From Metallyticus violacea (taxonomy: Eukaryota > Arthropoda > Insecta > Mantodea > Metallyticidae): 64,000 nucleotides of DNA. Within the stretch, counting starts at the first letter, position 1, and every line of letters starts with the position of its first letter. Both the position numbers and the translations under genes were made by a program. Positions 13,390 to 25,869 of the stretch are shown piece after piece. The stretch spans positions 308,422,512 to 308,486,511 of the forward strand of contig CM060846.1 in assembly GCA_030762175.1 (NCBI GenBank), written 5' to 3'. The notes under the pieces are model-generated. The model ran no database searches. It had not been told where the DNA came from and saw only the letters and a program-made list of their open reading frames with translations.

Positions 13390-13985
13390 AGTTATCGCTC
13401 ATGGCCAGCCGGGCTATACGAGCAAGACGGGCGGGTAAAATTTACCGAATTGCTACGTTGGCCTTTATTCTCGTGTCGCTCAGTGTCATTTGAACTGTGA
13501 GAGAAAACAGTACATGATTAATCCAAGAGTAAAATATGATAAGACTTCCAAATAGCAAATGCAAAGTCTAATTACTTTATAGTATTGCACAATGAGTGTG
13601 TCTATGTCAGTATCGAGTCACTCGTACTACCAGGATATTATTTAAAGAGAAATTTCCAATTGATGAAATCAAATTCGGAACGTGACTCATAAATTAGTAT
13701 TATCCACAAGCATTATACCAGGGATGGCCAGGAGCCAAATCCGTCTTGTATTATGCCCGCATGCAAAGTAAAAAGCACAGCACCGAAGGATTATAGTGCA
13801 TTAATGATCGATGGCGTTGTGTTTATAACGACTGTGAATTGCTGCCCGTCACTTAGAAATGAAGTGATGTGGATTGCAAACTTCTAATATGGCTGGGAGT
13901 TGGTCATCGCTGCTTTAAACGAACTATACTATAACATCCATCAAGAGATCAATTTAATTTCTCAAAGATAGTTAAGAACATTAAT
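13390..13985 (+). repeat. Dispersed repeat, copy 2
   Basis: Direct-orientation relative of 10336-10745. It shares the GGCGGGT...TTTACCGAA block, ACGTTGGCCT, CATAAATTAGTA and ATCAAGAGATCAATTTAATT. An extra segment at about 13700-13915 is absent from copy 1, so one copy has a deletion or the other an insertion. The family is unidentified. Confidence 0.65.
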
Positions 13986-14008
13986 TAATTAAGCATAACA
14001 GTGTTGAA

Positions 14009-14060
14009 CATGAATGTAGGCAGTTCATGCTTCACATGAAGGTAGGCAGTTCATGCTTCA
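14009..14060. repeat. Tandem duplication of a 26-bp unit
   Basis: Two head-to-tail copies (14009-14034 and 14035-14060) differ at one base. Both contain GTAGGCAGTTCATGCTTCA. Confidence 0.95.
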
Positions 14061-15049
14061 CGTGAGTGAGTGTATAATATTTTTTGTGCATTAGAATTTA
14101 TAGATTGTCACTATGGTGTTTCAACCATCGACTCTTGGATGCTCTGCCGATACGCCGTGTTGATGAGTGGATGACCCAGTATTTGAAAGATATACTAGCT
14201 ATATACGAAGAAACACCTTAAATTCATTTATTCCGGTTGTAATTTCTACGTTTTGAGTGTCTCAAAACTGACACGTAGAGTATTACGGTATAACCTCAGT
14301 GTAGACACCATTAAATATCTTGCAATTTATCAACAAGAAACACGCAGCACATTTTGAATAAAAAGAAATAAAAGTTTACGGTTAACATTAATTGCTTAAG
14401 AAAGTGTATTGTACATTTTTAAAATTTTAAACTTTTGGGACCAAAGAGCTGTTATAAGGTAGTAATTTGTGTGAGTTTTCAGAACAGTCTTAAAACTCCT
14501 CACAACTCAAAGGTGAAAAATATTATTGTCGATGTTCTCCTTTAATATAAAATGTTTTCAGCTGGAAAACGTGTGGCTTCATATGACGAAACAACTGAAA
14601 TAAATGTCCTGATGAAATATGCGCATTATTATGAAGCTATTAGAATTGAAATAGTACGTTTCCATTTTAAAACTTATAGTGCACATTAAGGGGCAATTTC
14701 ATCATCTGTTTATAGATGGCATTTCAAGCAAAAGGACAGGTTTGCAAAGAAAACTGTTGAGAGATGGAAGTACCTACGAGCTTAATAAGTCAAGGAAAAA
14801 GTCATAATTAATCTGTACACCAAACCTGTGGAGATGCTTTGTGACCAGCTAGTATAAAAAGAAATGCTCTTTCACCACATGACTCTTGCTCACTTCCAAA
14901 AAGATAATCTAATGTATCTAGGACAGCCATGTCGGGGTCTTATGGAAACTAACAAACCGGTTGTAATAATTCAAATAATTTATTTTATATTTATTTAATT
15001 AAACATAACTATAAATAAAGTTATTTAGATATAAATAAAATATTCGCTC
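14061..15049. other. No recognised gene
   Basis: Some reading at 14560-14930 looks weakly protein-like but is broken by stops in every frame. No family was assigned. Confidence 0.3.
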
Positions 15050-15059
15050 CCTGCATAAA

Positions 15060-15342
15060 TATTTTTAATGGTGTTTAACGCCGTTTTTACTACTGAGGCA
15101 CCACAGGCAGTGGACACTGATGATACATGAGATGAAATGAAATATTGGGAAAGGATTCTTTTTTTAAGTAAGGAAACTTTCCAGGCCGACGTTTAGGGAA
15201 CCTCTCCGGTACTTGCCATTTATGAGGACTGGGGAAAAACTGGAAAAAACCTCAGTCAGGGAGGACGGTACTGACGGGATTCGAACCCTAGATATCGCGC
15301 TCACGAGTCCGCGCCTTAACGACCTCGGCCACTCGTGGCGAT
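15060..15342 (-). mobile_element. SINE family A, near full-length copy
   Basis: Minus orientation. The tail is at the left (AATGGTGTTTAACGCC) and the tRNA-like head at the right (complement of CGCCACGAGTGGCCGAGG). The direct repeat CCTGCATAAA at 15050-15059 and 15343-15352 is a 10-bp target-site duplication. Confidence 0.88.
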
Positions 15343-15714
15343 CCTGCATAAAGATGAGCTCATTAGAATCTGCATATCACTGAGCTCTACAAATATTATC
15401 GAAGTGCTAATGATTATCACATTTCTTTGATTTTGCACACCGAAGTAATACAAATAGGTAATAATTAAAGTAAAAAAATGGTATTCCATTTTTTATACGT
15501 TCCCTCTCCCAATTTTATTTTAATTTGGAGATAGGTAGTTTTTCTAGCAATTGTTTCAATCTTCAAATGCACATTTTTTTTCTAAATACAACTTGATTGT
15601 TATTCTCCTATACCAATGCAATAAAACTGATTTATACAGAGATAGATGTGTAGACATGTGGTAAAGATCTGAAATTTATGTGCATTCTAGTTAAATCATT
15701 GAAAAATATAACAA

Positions 15715-16235
15715 AGTTAACGTTGAACTTATTAAGATGAAGCATCATATGGAAACAAAGAGGACACAGCGAATGACAAAAAGCGGAACGAATATCGTCA
15801 GGAAGGAGGGAGAAAGACCAAAATAAACTAGAACACGTGAAAAGGATAAAAATTAGGGAAAATGTTGGAAAGAAAAAATAAAATTAAACAATACCATAGA
15901 CAAGGAGAAAATTACGAATGCACTATTGAGAGATGGATTATAATAATTGCATGTTATATAAATAGCAATTTGACAGGACACAGGAAATTAAGGTCATACT
16001 TTGAACGCTACAGAATAAATGCTTCACTGGAATCTTCATGTGTCTAAGTACATCCTGCACAAACAGTTCATCACTTAGTTTTTGACTGCCTTAAACAAGC
16101 CCTTAAGAGAAATCACCCAGAAACACACAACTCATCCTAGAAGTTTCAACACATCCTTCACATGTACTATGACACAAATTTATCAAAGAAAATGCTGTTT
16201 CAAATATTTTCAACACTTTGTTATCCATCTTTTTA
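15715..16235 (+). pseudogene. LINE C-terminal fragment (RNase H-like / zinc-knuckle end)
   Basis: One reading (15862-16047) ends with LTGHRKLRSYFERYRINAS. After a stop, a second piece reads QTVHHLVFDCLKQ. This order, a tract with TGH then a hydrophobic and aromatic segment then a knuckle ending in H-x-(I/V)-F-D-C, is characteristic of the C-terminal ends of I/Jockey/R1-group LINE polyproteins. The remaining Cys residues of the knuckle are decayed. Upstream coding back to about 15715 is basic and broken. It is a 5'-truncated dead copy, as is usual for LINEs. No poly-A tail or target duplication was found. The family level is an inference from motif order only. Confidence 0.6.
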
Positions 16236-18867
16236 ATACGCTAAAATAATGATTGGTTTAGTTATTTAATGTCTAATGTTTTAAAGATATACCATTTGGA
16301 AAATAAGACTGCTCCTTCTAGATATTCAATAATAAAAATAAATGCTTTTCTTGTTAGCATTTCTCTGTAATATTCATCCTGGATGGTTACAGCTTTTGCA
16401 AACAGAAGAGAGTGCAGGAAAAAAAAAAACATATACAAAGAGTTTGCGATTAAGAGGGAGCTTTAAGTATTTTGAGATTGGAAAAGAATGGTATCAGATG
16501 CTTCAATATAGGGCTACCGGCATCGATAGGGATCAACGTCATAACTACGTTGCAGTGTGACGTGTATTCATAGCCAATCAATGGCGGAGGCGCAGACATA
16601 ACCAGGCTGCACCTCAATTTAGACCCTGTTGCTCATTGTCAATGTACAGGTATTCTTGAGAACTACAGAAGGTAACTTTATGAATTATTACTGTACTTGA
16701 ATATCAATTAATTAATATTAACCATGTATTTGACAAAGTTAATTATTTGTTTAATGTAAGTTATTGCTTTTTCAGACCTCCTGATCCTCCATTAACATAT
16801 TTATATCTTTGGATTTAACGGCCGCAGCACCATAACGAAGCGTCCGAGACTATTTACTCTATTTTTTATCCCTTTTCTATTTGTAAATATTTGTACGTAT
16901 TTTTTCCTCACTTGTTTGTAGCAGTTTGGTTTTTGGTTTCCAAATAAATTACAGTGATAATCTAAATGATACATTTTTTCTGATTAATACTTTTGGTTTC
17001 AGTGTTCAGTGTTTACACGATATACCTAAAAATCACGAGTAACGTAAACAATGCCAAATAAGTTCAAACTATAAATCACTTGACATTGACTTTTTGGAAT
17101 ACTGTGACACCTCAGCTACCTCTTTTGGCTTAGTAATTTCACACTTTCTGTATATCGCTGTTAGATTTCTTAAATTTTCTAGTTCTCATTTTGTTATTTA
17201 GTGCTGTACATTTCTATAAATATTCATTAATCATCTTTTTATACCGGAGGTAGAGCTTCTGTTGTCAATAACATGCATATTACTTGTGATTGATGATCAG
17301 AAGGGAGTAGGTTATTTTTGAAACATTTCCTCGGAGAACTGCTGCGGCTTGCCATTAAAATAAAAAAGATGCATTAAATACTGGGATATCAGCAAGAGAA
17401 TATTAATATAATTAGTTTATGCCGTGACACTGAGCTTTACATTTACAGAACGGTGTACATGTTGGGGAGCTGCTAAGCTACACCAGAGGAGATTTAGATG
17501 CAGCGGAACTATGCTCCAGCAAATAGGAAATACGTTAACTTAGCACCAGATTACTGTTGCTGAAAGCAGTTCATGTGGAGCATTTCATAGCAAGCAAACA
17601 TTGCCGAATATCACAGAGCTAAGCAACTGTAATTAGAAACATGACGCTGTTAGCATATATTTAAAAATCGGACTGTTTAAAAGTTTGAGTAAATATACAC
17701 TCTACTTTTCAAATGCAAAATAATAAAACGGAACTAAATTGCAGAAGCAAACAAATACTTTATATTTGAGTTAATTGAAAATCGTCACCAATGACAGTTA
17801 CTTTAGACTCAAAAAACGGATTGTTTGTATTTTGGCATAATTAAAGTATATATATTTATTTATAATGCAAAATGAAAATCTTTGTACATTATATAACTAA
17901 TTAAGAAGAATTGAATGTACAGATGTAGTAAAAAAGAAACGTTGAGAGCCACAAAAATTAAAAATTTCGGATAACTATGTATCCTTCTTAAGAAAAGGGC
18001 CAGTGTGTGGAGAGGAATAACCAGTTATCCGAAATATTACGTGATTATGTACAAACTAAGTACGTGCATGTGTGTATACTTTTTCCGCCACTTATGAATA
18101 TCTCATATTTTGTTTACATGTATTTAAAACTATGACTCTACAAGTTATAAGTAACACAATTTGCTTTACAAAATACTAAAACAAAACCTATTATTCCGGG
18201 TTTCACAGACAAAATAATATGTCAACTTAAGTTAATTAAATGTAAATACCAAAGTCATACAAATTGGTTAGCCAATTATATATAATTACAAAGTTCTCTA
18301 CAACTTGAACAAATAATTTTAACCAAACTACTGGAAAAAGAAAACGTAACAAGCTCTTTACATTCCTTGACTTTCACTCCAAGTTCATCTGTATCTTTTC
18401 TTTGGCTCTCTCATTTTCAATTTGTTTGCCAAAAACTAAGTTACATTTTTATCTTATAACATTTTTGTACAGTTGTTAAACTACGTTAGATAACACTAAC
18501 ACATTTCCTTATTATGTATATTAAATGCATAGCACGAATGCATTCATAATTCATAATAGTCACATGGTTGTTAATAAGCTGAATACCCAACACTTGAATA
18601 AGTTGATACATTTCACACCACAAACTTATGAAGCCAGAAGGGTACTTCAGTCCACCTCTATTTAATTCCCAAAAGTAAGATCTCTGTCAGAATCAAGGAT
18701 CATATCTACACCAGCTTGTTACAATTTCTTACACTTTATGCAGCTTTTCAGTTTTATCTAACTTATCTATCACTTTCTTACATGCTTAACTATATCCAAA
18801 TCATAATCTAGTGGCAAACTTACCTTGTCAACGTTTATTATTGAAGTCACTCTATCAATGAGTGAGG

Positions 18868-18869
<2 letters not shown>
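16236..18869. other. No recognised gene
   Basis: AT-rich intergenic DNA with no repeat or protein motif I can support. It ends at an ATT microsatellite. Confidence 0.35.

Positions 18870-18919
<50 letters not shown>
18870..18919. repeat. (ATT)n microsatellite
   Basis: About 16 perfect units of TTA/ATT. Confidence 0.95.
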
Positions 18920-20129
18920 GTCTCATTTTAACTCCTTACTTCCATTGCACACCAAGATCTAACTGAACTTCTCCACAGGCAAGCGCAAACCTTTACAATA
19001 CACTAATTTCCGAATTACTGTACACCTTAAAACTATATTTTCCTTTCACTGCTAAGCCTCATGTTGCATATGATAGTAGATTAGGGGGATTTGTGAGATA
19101 AGCATCAATAGTTACGTACTTCTGGAAATTTTATAGGAAAACTATTTGGTTAATCACTTTACACAAGGGAGGTTTCCTCTCTAACTACAAATACTGGTTC
19201 GAAATGTTTAATACTATTGCAGTTTTACCATTCAGTTAAATATTGCACTGTGTATACTCGTTATCCACTTTTCTTTTAATGGCTGCTTCTTTAGGGAATT
19301 TAAATGTGGCAGTACGTGTTACACTGACATAATCAGAGGTACAATGGGGCACACAACAAGAGTGACCCATTAAGTATTAAACACTTTCTTACACAAGTTC
19401 CTGGTGCAGTTTCATTAAATGGATATTAACTTAATTATAACAAATAACTAATACACTTCTGTTGATTTACTTCTCTATAAATCACTGTAATAAAACACGT
19501 AGTAAGAACGAACAAAATAGCAAACACATGTGTTTAATAGCAGCAACATTTTTGGGGATGGATCGCCGCCATGTTGTGTACTATAGAGACTCGCATTATG
19601 GTCCGAGGAGTGAGGTCGATCTTGCTAGTAGCGAGACATGATAATCCGTTGAGGGATGTATTCTGAAGTTTGTCCATCACTGACTACAGCAGGTACTTTA
19701 TTCAACCACTTCCTCCATAGTATATAATTAACAATAAACAATTATATGAAGGCAACTTTGCCCATGCCTTAACCTACACATGTGATATAAATTCTCTGTA
19801 AATCATTACATTTTTGACATTGTAAAGACATAGAGCCCTTTATTTCATACAATAATATGACTGCAACTCCAGGTGAATGTGCAGAAATCGCATCATTTAA
19901 AGCTAAATTTAATCACAGTCAAATGGACGCCACATATCCTATATGCGTTCTCTTCCGGTATGTTTGCTGCTTTCTTTTACAGGACATGCCTTTGGAAAGT
20001 AGCGTATACGTACAGAGTCATTAATATTTATAGAGGAAGTAGCACGGAGTCTGGCTCCGGGGCGACAGATCAAGCATCAGCCGGTAAACTGCTCCCTACA
20101 ACGTCGAAAGCACAAATAGTTCAGAGTAG
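18920..20129. other. No recognised gene
   Basis: A locally GC-richer segment at about 19555-19640 has no recognisable content. The plus reading at 19873-20136 overlaps the start of a minus-strand transposase remnant and is not supported. Confidence 0.35.
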
Positions 20130-20345
20130 ATGTTAAAAGTGCCCTCCTTCCGCTACTATACGAGCTTCATAAAGCGATAATATGTTGTCGTCTACCTCAT
20201 CAGCTTAAATTTTGCTTATTTCATGTTCAATATTGGCCTGCAGTTTCTTTCCTGTGTGAGAATTCGTGCGAAAGTTTTTTGACTTTCAAACTATTCCATA
20301 TATAAAAATCACGAGTCGTTAAATCAGGAAAGCGCGAGATGCACA
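20130..20345 (-). pseudogene. IS630/Tc1-mariner-type DDE transposase, C-terminal fragment
   Basis: Minus-strand frames read FPDLTTRDFYIWNSLK, followed in another frame by LQANIEHEISKI and EARIVAEGGHF. The pattern S/F-P-D-L-T-x-x-D-F-x-x-W-x-x-L-K is the block around the third catalytic Asp in insect IS630/Tc1-mariner transposases. The helical stretch and the G-G-H ending match the C-termini of this group. At least one frame change and internal stops show it is dead. The N-terminal two thirds were not found. Confidence 0.65.
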
Positions 20346-22500
20346 AATCAAAACTAATTACTCATTATCGAACACCTCACTTATTCTATTTAATGAATTT
20401 TGAGCAGTATGAACGCTTGTACAAACCTGTTGGAGCCTGCAATGAAGCTCTTACGTTCAACAAAGAGTAATTTAGAAATACAGAAATTTGGCATTTGACT
20501 GACATATTTATAATGACAAATAAGATAGAAGTGTCAATAAAATAAGAAGAATTTCAGAATAAATAAAAAAAAATGATTGCCAAAAATAGTAAGTACAGGA
20601 CAGACAATAAGAGAAGAGGTATTGGAAATGAACTGAAGTTGAGGCGTGTGTGATGTTGCTGCTGCCTCGAATGAAGAAAATGAAGCTATTAACTAATTAT
20701 TACTGCATTTGTGTATACAACTGGGATAGAATTCTATCCAGAGAATGACATTGCACTGGGGCAGGACTTAATGCTTCCTAAAAAAATGTATAAAACTGTG
20801 TTCTTAAGTAGGCGGTGTTACAGGTAGAAGTGTTGCTTCCGTTTTTCACTTCCTCTGTGTGCTTTAGTTTAGTTTTACTTTCGCTTTAATGCTCCTCTAC
20901 AACTTATCTCGTTGAGTTTGGCTCCGCTCTGTTTATTATTCCATTTTGAATCAAAGTTGGTTCCTTTTACATGAAATACTTGGCATCAAATCCGTGCTTG
21001 TCAATTTTCATGGAAAAGTGCAGTAACCTGTGCTGAACTCATCTTCAGGATTCACTGATTAAATAATAATGTATTGTTTGTTGGAAAAATAACAATAGCC
21101 TTCGAACTTCGCGCCAGGTCCGTCGTTAGTTAACAGGAGGGGAACACTATGCCTTTGAGCCTTCTGTCTCGGACGGCATTCATTAATTCTCTCCACCTTG
21201 AAACCCTCATCACTTGTGGTTGCTTGAAAGAGAGAGGAATAACGCAAGAGAGAAAGACCAAAAAAAAAAAAAAAAAAAAAAAAAAAATGAAAGTCTGGTT
21301 TCGGGAAAGAGGAAAGGGAAGTGTTATTGATTTGAGGGCAATCAGATCCAGCTGACGACAGCATCATTTAAAATACGCTATTTTCTCTTACCTAAAATAT
21401 GTTTTCCTTCATTTCTTTACAATAAATGCAAAGAAGTTTTTAAGTGATGATAATTATGGTACTGCATATATACACACTATTTTTACCAACGGATGTAATT
21501 TTCATCTTTTGAATTTGTTGCATGACCTTTTAGAGGCAGTTACAATCTTGAATGTGTTTTACAAATTAATGTGACTATTCGGTAATTCTTTTCAGATTTG
21601 AAAATTGGCACTGCCGGAAGGCCTGCTTTAAGTGGTGCTGTAGATGGAAATAATGTTAGGGGGTACTGTTGAAATTACTTACCATTACGTCAAAGGAGGT
21701 TCCAGATGGGCTTGTATGGGGTTTTTTCTCCGACATGTAGACCTTTTTCCAGATTGCACGTAAGGCAAGAAATTAAATGCTGACACTGTTGGCCCAGCAC
21801 ATTTTAGAAACAAGAGTCTAGCAATTCTTTCTAGCAGAATACCGTTTTTTTTAAAGCGCAGATATCGTTCATTAAACTAGATGCTCTTTCACACTCTGAA
21901 GTAGAAACTAGAACAGAATCTACGATTTGCACCAAACTACAAAGTTCTGGTAGTTTACATTGGTATCCCTGAAGGCCTGAATATGCTTTGACTTGTCATT
22001 AAGATGGAGATGTTCACACAAGTTGTAGATGCTTGCATCCCCACAGGTTATATCTATTTCAGGAGGCAAGTGTTTTGAGTTAAAAATAACCGGATCATTC
22101 AATGTATCTCTTTTTCTTGTCTCTCTTCCATTTCCACATGACCAACCTTAGACTGCGAGATGGTTGCAAATTACTGAAAAAAATTAACCACTGTTTGAGA
22201 TTTCTGCAAGGCTTATGTAAAAGTAACCAACATTTATTTTAAGTGTCTTAAAAAGGCTCGTTGCCTCTGTTTTGCAGCAGAGAATGCTTATTCAGACTGA
22301 CGCCCTCTAAATAATACAAGAACTATTCAATAAAGATCATAATTTTTTTACAGACTTGATTTCTCGCGCAAAAAATTAACTTAAACTGTTTTTTTTTTTT
22401 TCACTTAATGCAAAATACACACGTACTACAAGTTTTATTATTGCCACTTCTGGTTTCCACCTGTGAACGTTTGTAAGTTGGGACATGTTCTGTACCGCCT
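20346..22500. other. No recognised gene; A-tract
   Basis: No supported coding. The two overlapping readings at 21059-21367 are built around a 28-bp A-tract and a purine-rich stretch. A T-tract lies near 22391-22402. Confidence 0.35.
21260..21287. repeat. Poly-A tract, about 28 bp
   Basis: Uninterrupted A run preceded by AGAGAAAGACC. It could be an old retroposon tail, but no element could be defined upstream. Confidence 0.8.
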
Positions 22501-22508
22501 ACAGTAAA

Positions 22509-22790
22509 ATGGAGGAGCCTCGCTACGGAAATTATGTTGCTCTAAAATTCTGCAATGTCTACCTGAAGTATGTCCCTTACCCTTTTGATTGTTATTGATT
22601 TATCCCCTTGTGACATTTCCCTTTTTCTTTTAGTAGAAGAAACCCCTTTTGGGACGCATTTTCCACTGACAAAGGCTGTAGAGACAATTCTAAAGAACCT
22701 GGCCAAAATAGGTTCTATTATGTCTTCGAAGACTAGCGAAATGCTTTATAAGCACTTTTTCACGGACTGATTTAACTGCCCTGGTGTTAG
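22509..22790 (+). pseudogene. Probable mariner-like element, internally deleted
   Basis: Two short pieces of plus-strand coding fit the ends of a mariner-type transposase. MEEPRYGNYVALKFCNVYLK at 22509-22568 resembles the start of the first helix-turn-helix. DLSPCDISLFLL at about 22600-22640 fits the block around the third catalytic Asp, followed by a segment like the C-terminal helices (FGTHFPLTKAVETILKNL). Everything between, including the first two catalytic Asp residues, is missing. A non-autonomous internal-deletion derivative is the simplest reading. The N-terminal match is short. Terminal inverted repeats were not identified. Confidence 0.45.
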
Positions 22791-22984
22791 AGGTAGCCCA
22801 AAAAACTTTTATTCAGTTCAGCTCTCCGTTTTGGAGCTACATCTGATATTTTTTTAGGAAATACAGCATACAGAATACAGTTTCAAAGAAAAAACATGAA
22901 AATGGTTGAGGTACTTCATTTCTTATATCGTAGACTTATAAGAGGGGTTGTCATAAACTTTTAATTGTTACCTCGAAAAAATCA

Positions 22985-24070
22985 AGCTGTGACCATGAGA
23001 CTGGTGGTGGCACTAGTCCTTCCCTACATATTCAGCCTGCAAAACAACATATTTTTTCCAATAATGAATGACTTGGCGGAGACTTTGGTCGTAGAAGTCT
23101 GCATTTGGCTATTCAGGGAACGTTCCACCTAGAAAATCACCTCGTTTTCATACTGGAAACGCCTGCCACGTAATGATTTCTTTATCCAAGGAAAGGGGAA
23201 GAAGTCATTGGGTGTCATGTCAGGAGAATGCGTGGGATGAGGAAACATTTGACAGTCCAAAGAAGCAGCAAGTATGACTGTGTTCTGTGCAGAATGAGCT
23301 GCGGCGTTATCGTGAAGCAAAAAGACCCCTTTGACAGCTTCCCGCGACACTTCGTGTTGACAGTCTCCCGTAACCTCGTCAGATATTTCAGTAGTATGCT
23401 CCTGTGATGGTTTGCCTCTTAGAGCATAATCTGTTAGCACCTAACCATGGCAGTCCCAAAAAACTCTCAGCGTTACCTTGCCCAATGATGGTTGGTCTTT
23501 CCCTTTTTCGGCGGTGGTGAATCCACGCGTTTCCACTGCTTGGTTTGCTTCTTTGTCCAGGGGTCATAGTGATACACGCAGCAACCTCCATGGTGATTAG
23601 GCGGCTAAAGAGGTCATCTTGGTTGGGCTGACACAGCTGCAACTTTTGAGCTGCTACGTAGGTTCGGCGGGCTTTTTGAATGGGTGTGAGCAGTCGCGGA
23701 AACCAGGGAACGGCGAAATTTGTCATGTTCAAATTGTCGTGCAAGTGTTGAATACTGATGAATGACTGATTTTCACTTTTTCCACTATCACCACGATTAT
23801 GATACACGGGTTTTCGAGCACCAGGGCCCCCACTTCTCTTGCGATTCCCCGTTCTTCACAGAGAGATGGCCTTTCATTTCGTTCTTCGGCATTCAGACTT
23901 GTTTAATTACACTGAAAGCGCCTGCGCCACCTAACCACTGTGCAATGTGATGTTGCATTGTTGCCGTACACTTCCAGCAACGCAATATGGATTGTTGCAG
24001 CGTTGTCCCCCTTCAAATGCAGAAAACGAATTACCGCACGATACTCCAATTTATCATTGAGTTGCATCAT
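22985..24070 (-). pseudogene. Mariner-like transposase (DD34D spacing), frameshifted copy
   Basis: A mariner-family DNA transposase that would cut and paste its own element at TA sites. The minus strand starts with MMQLNDKLEYRAVIRFLHLK near 24070. It continues with an N-terminal helix-turn-helix region (VVRWRRRFQ), linker pieces such as NERPSLCEERGIARE, then LHDNAAAHS with the second catalytic Asp. HSPDMTPNDFFPFPWIKK follows with the third Asp, and then SLRGRRF. Exactly 34 residues separate the second and third Asp, the classical mariner spacing. Several frame changes (near 23890 and around 23430) and stops make it inactive. Length of about 1.1 kb agrees with the usual 340-residue protein. 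Terminal inverted repeats were not confirmed. A possible one lies near 22935-22965 (AGGGGTTGTCATAAAC). Confidence 0.85.
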
Positions 24071-24384
24071 TTTGTTTTGGCTTCTCTAACGGCGTGCTAC
24101 GGTATTGTGGCGCGTGGATTTCAATGTGTATAAGTACTGCAGATATGTACATGTAGACAAATAAAATATTAATTACTTAACTTTATTTTTTCGAGATGAT
24201 AATTAAATTTAGAGTGCAAAATTCTACTCACGTCTAATATATTCAACTGCTGAGCTTCAATATATATTGTAAAATCAGAATGGTGTATCGATTTTCCTAT
24301 TTTATAAGCTGATTTAAAAACTCTTAAAAGCTGGTTCATTACGCACCATATTCATTTAGTTTACTTCAGTTTCTAAAAGATTCT

Positions 24385-24860
24385 AATTTGCATCACTTTT
24401 AATCTGCTTTGCTTTTGTGTGAATGTGTTCTTTTATGTTCATGTATCTTTTTCCGCAATAATTTTAATGTTTGTTCTTTGTTTTCAAAAGCACTTACTTC
24501 GCCATAAATCTTCTCTTTCGCTACTTTTAAAACTGTACCTTGGGATGGACCTAAACCAATATTACTAACTTTAGCACATGAAAGACAACCAATTTTATTA
24601 TTTCTTTCAACCAAATAGGTGCTCTCTTTCTTGAAGTAATTATATTGAGCTTATGTCCAAATTTCTGGGAAATCTTCGCGTTGTAATATTTATACTGACA
24701 TTTTGTGAGTTCCGTCTTTCAAGATTTGATACCTTTTTCGAATGTTCGGGGAATATTTGTGCATTTGGTACTATCACTAACATGTTCAGGATCACTGCAT
24801 TGTGTCTTTTCTTTTTTAATACTGAACCACTGAACAAACTCATTATTGAACAGCTAAGAT
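24385..24860 (-). pseudogene. hAT-like (ZBED/KIAA1586-type) transposase, N-terminal fragment
   Basis: The minus-strand piece at 24614-24399 reads NNKIGCLSCAKVSNIGLGPS, then KEKIYGEVSAF and LRKKIHEHKRTHSHKSK. A Cys-x-x-Cys pair, a short charged linker and an H-x(5)-H end describe the BED-type zinc finger at the start of hAT-derived proteins of the KIAA1586/ZBED group. The preceding piece at 24843-24640 begins MSLFSGSVLKKKRHN and would be its N-terminus, with a frame break between the two near 24640. The catalytic core and dimerisation domain are absent from the flanking sequence. No terminal repeats were found. The assignment rests on the zinc-finger pattern and the linker. Confidence 0.55.
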
Positions 24861-25869
24861 AGTTAAATACTGAAAATTCACACTATCACAAACATGGTCA
24901 CAGAAACTCCTTCCCACATTCACGAAAGCTGAAATGATTACTCATATTTTCTTAGCAACATTTTCAAACTAAAAGTTATCACCACTAGACTTAAAATGGT
25001 TAATATTCTTCTTTAACAATGATAAAATCTTTCATTTTAGTGACTAGAGACTTTCGAGTATGACTAATCTAAACAATGTATTTTCTATTCATAGCTAAAG
25101 ATATTTTGTGGCTAAAGAAGAGTTAGTTTTAACCAAATGTGGTTGCATTGACAATATTCCTCCTATAGCAACCCAACAGCACGGTGCCTTTGCGATTTTT
25201 GAAATGAGCAAATCACTTGTAGCCAAATTCTTAGAAGACCATGCTATAATATTAGTGTGAACTTGTCAATTATAGAACAACCCGCAAAGTTTTGAAATCA
25301 GCAGAATTCTTGAGACGCCACAATGAAAGTGCAGTCTCAACTAGCCAATTAGAGGGAAAGTCACAATATTTTGAAATTAACGAATCACAGTGCTCTTGAG
25401 GCAGCTGTCTGTAGTTTACAAGTAAAGCAAACAACGTACAAGCGTTTAAAGAAATGTAATAAAATGCAATTTTTAAAATAATCGGGAATTTATATACGAT
25501 TTAGGATTATTCAGCTCGAAGGACATGGAATTTCAGATTAGGCATCCCATTTAGGTGCTTCAGGTGCTGCAGCTTTCGGTTGGTAGTATGCAAAGATTAA
25601 AGACGAGATATGGCAACACTCTACAATAAATTCTGAGAGGAGGAAACGTGACGTAAAAGAATAGAACATTGTGGAATAACGGTAAACACAAATAATCATC
25701 AAAAAGGTTTAAGCCTTATCACCTGTTCCCATTCCAATGAGCGACGTCAGCATATATCCAGTAAATTCTTAGTCTCTAAACATTTTACCAGTAGGATTGT
25801 ATTTGTGGAAGTGTGTGATTTTCACTTAGTTGCATAAGTTTATACATTTCCTGATTTTGTTGTTATATG
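24861..25869. other. No recognised gene
   Basis: AT-rich, with no supported coding or repeat. No continuation of the adjacent hAT-like or LINE fragment was seen. Confidence 0.35.

Noticed and set aside
18870..18919. CRISPR-like or regulatory repeat
   Set aside because: It is a plain trinucleotide microsatellite. No spaced direct repeats typical of CRISPR occur anywhere in the window.
21059..21367. 102-codon minus reading with a Phe run, and its plus counterpart with a Lys run
   Set aside because: Both exist because a 28-bp A-tract stays open in all frames. There is no protein motif on either side.
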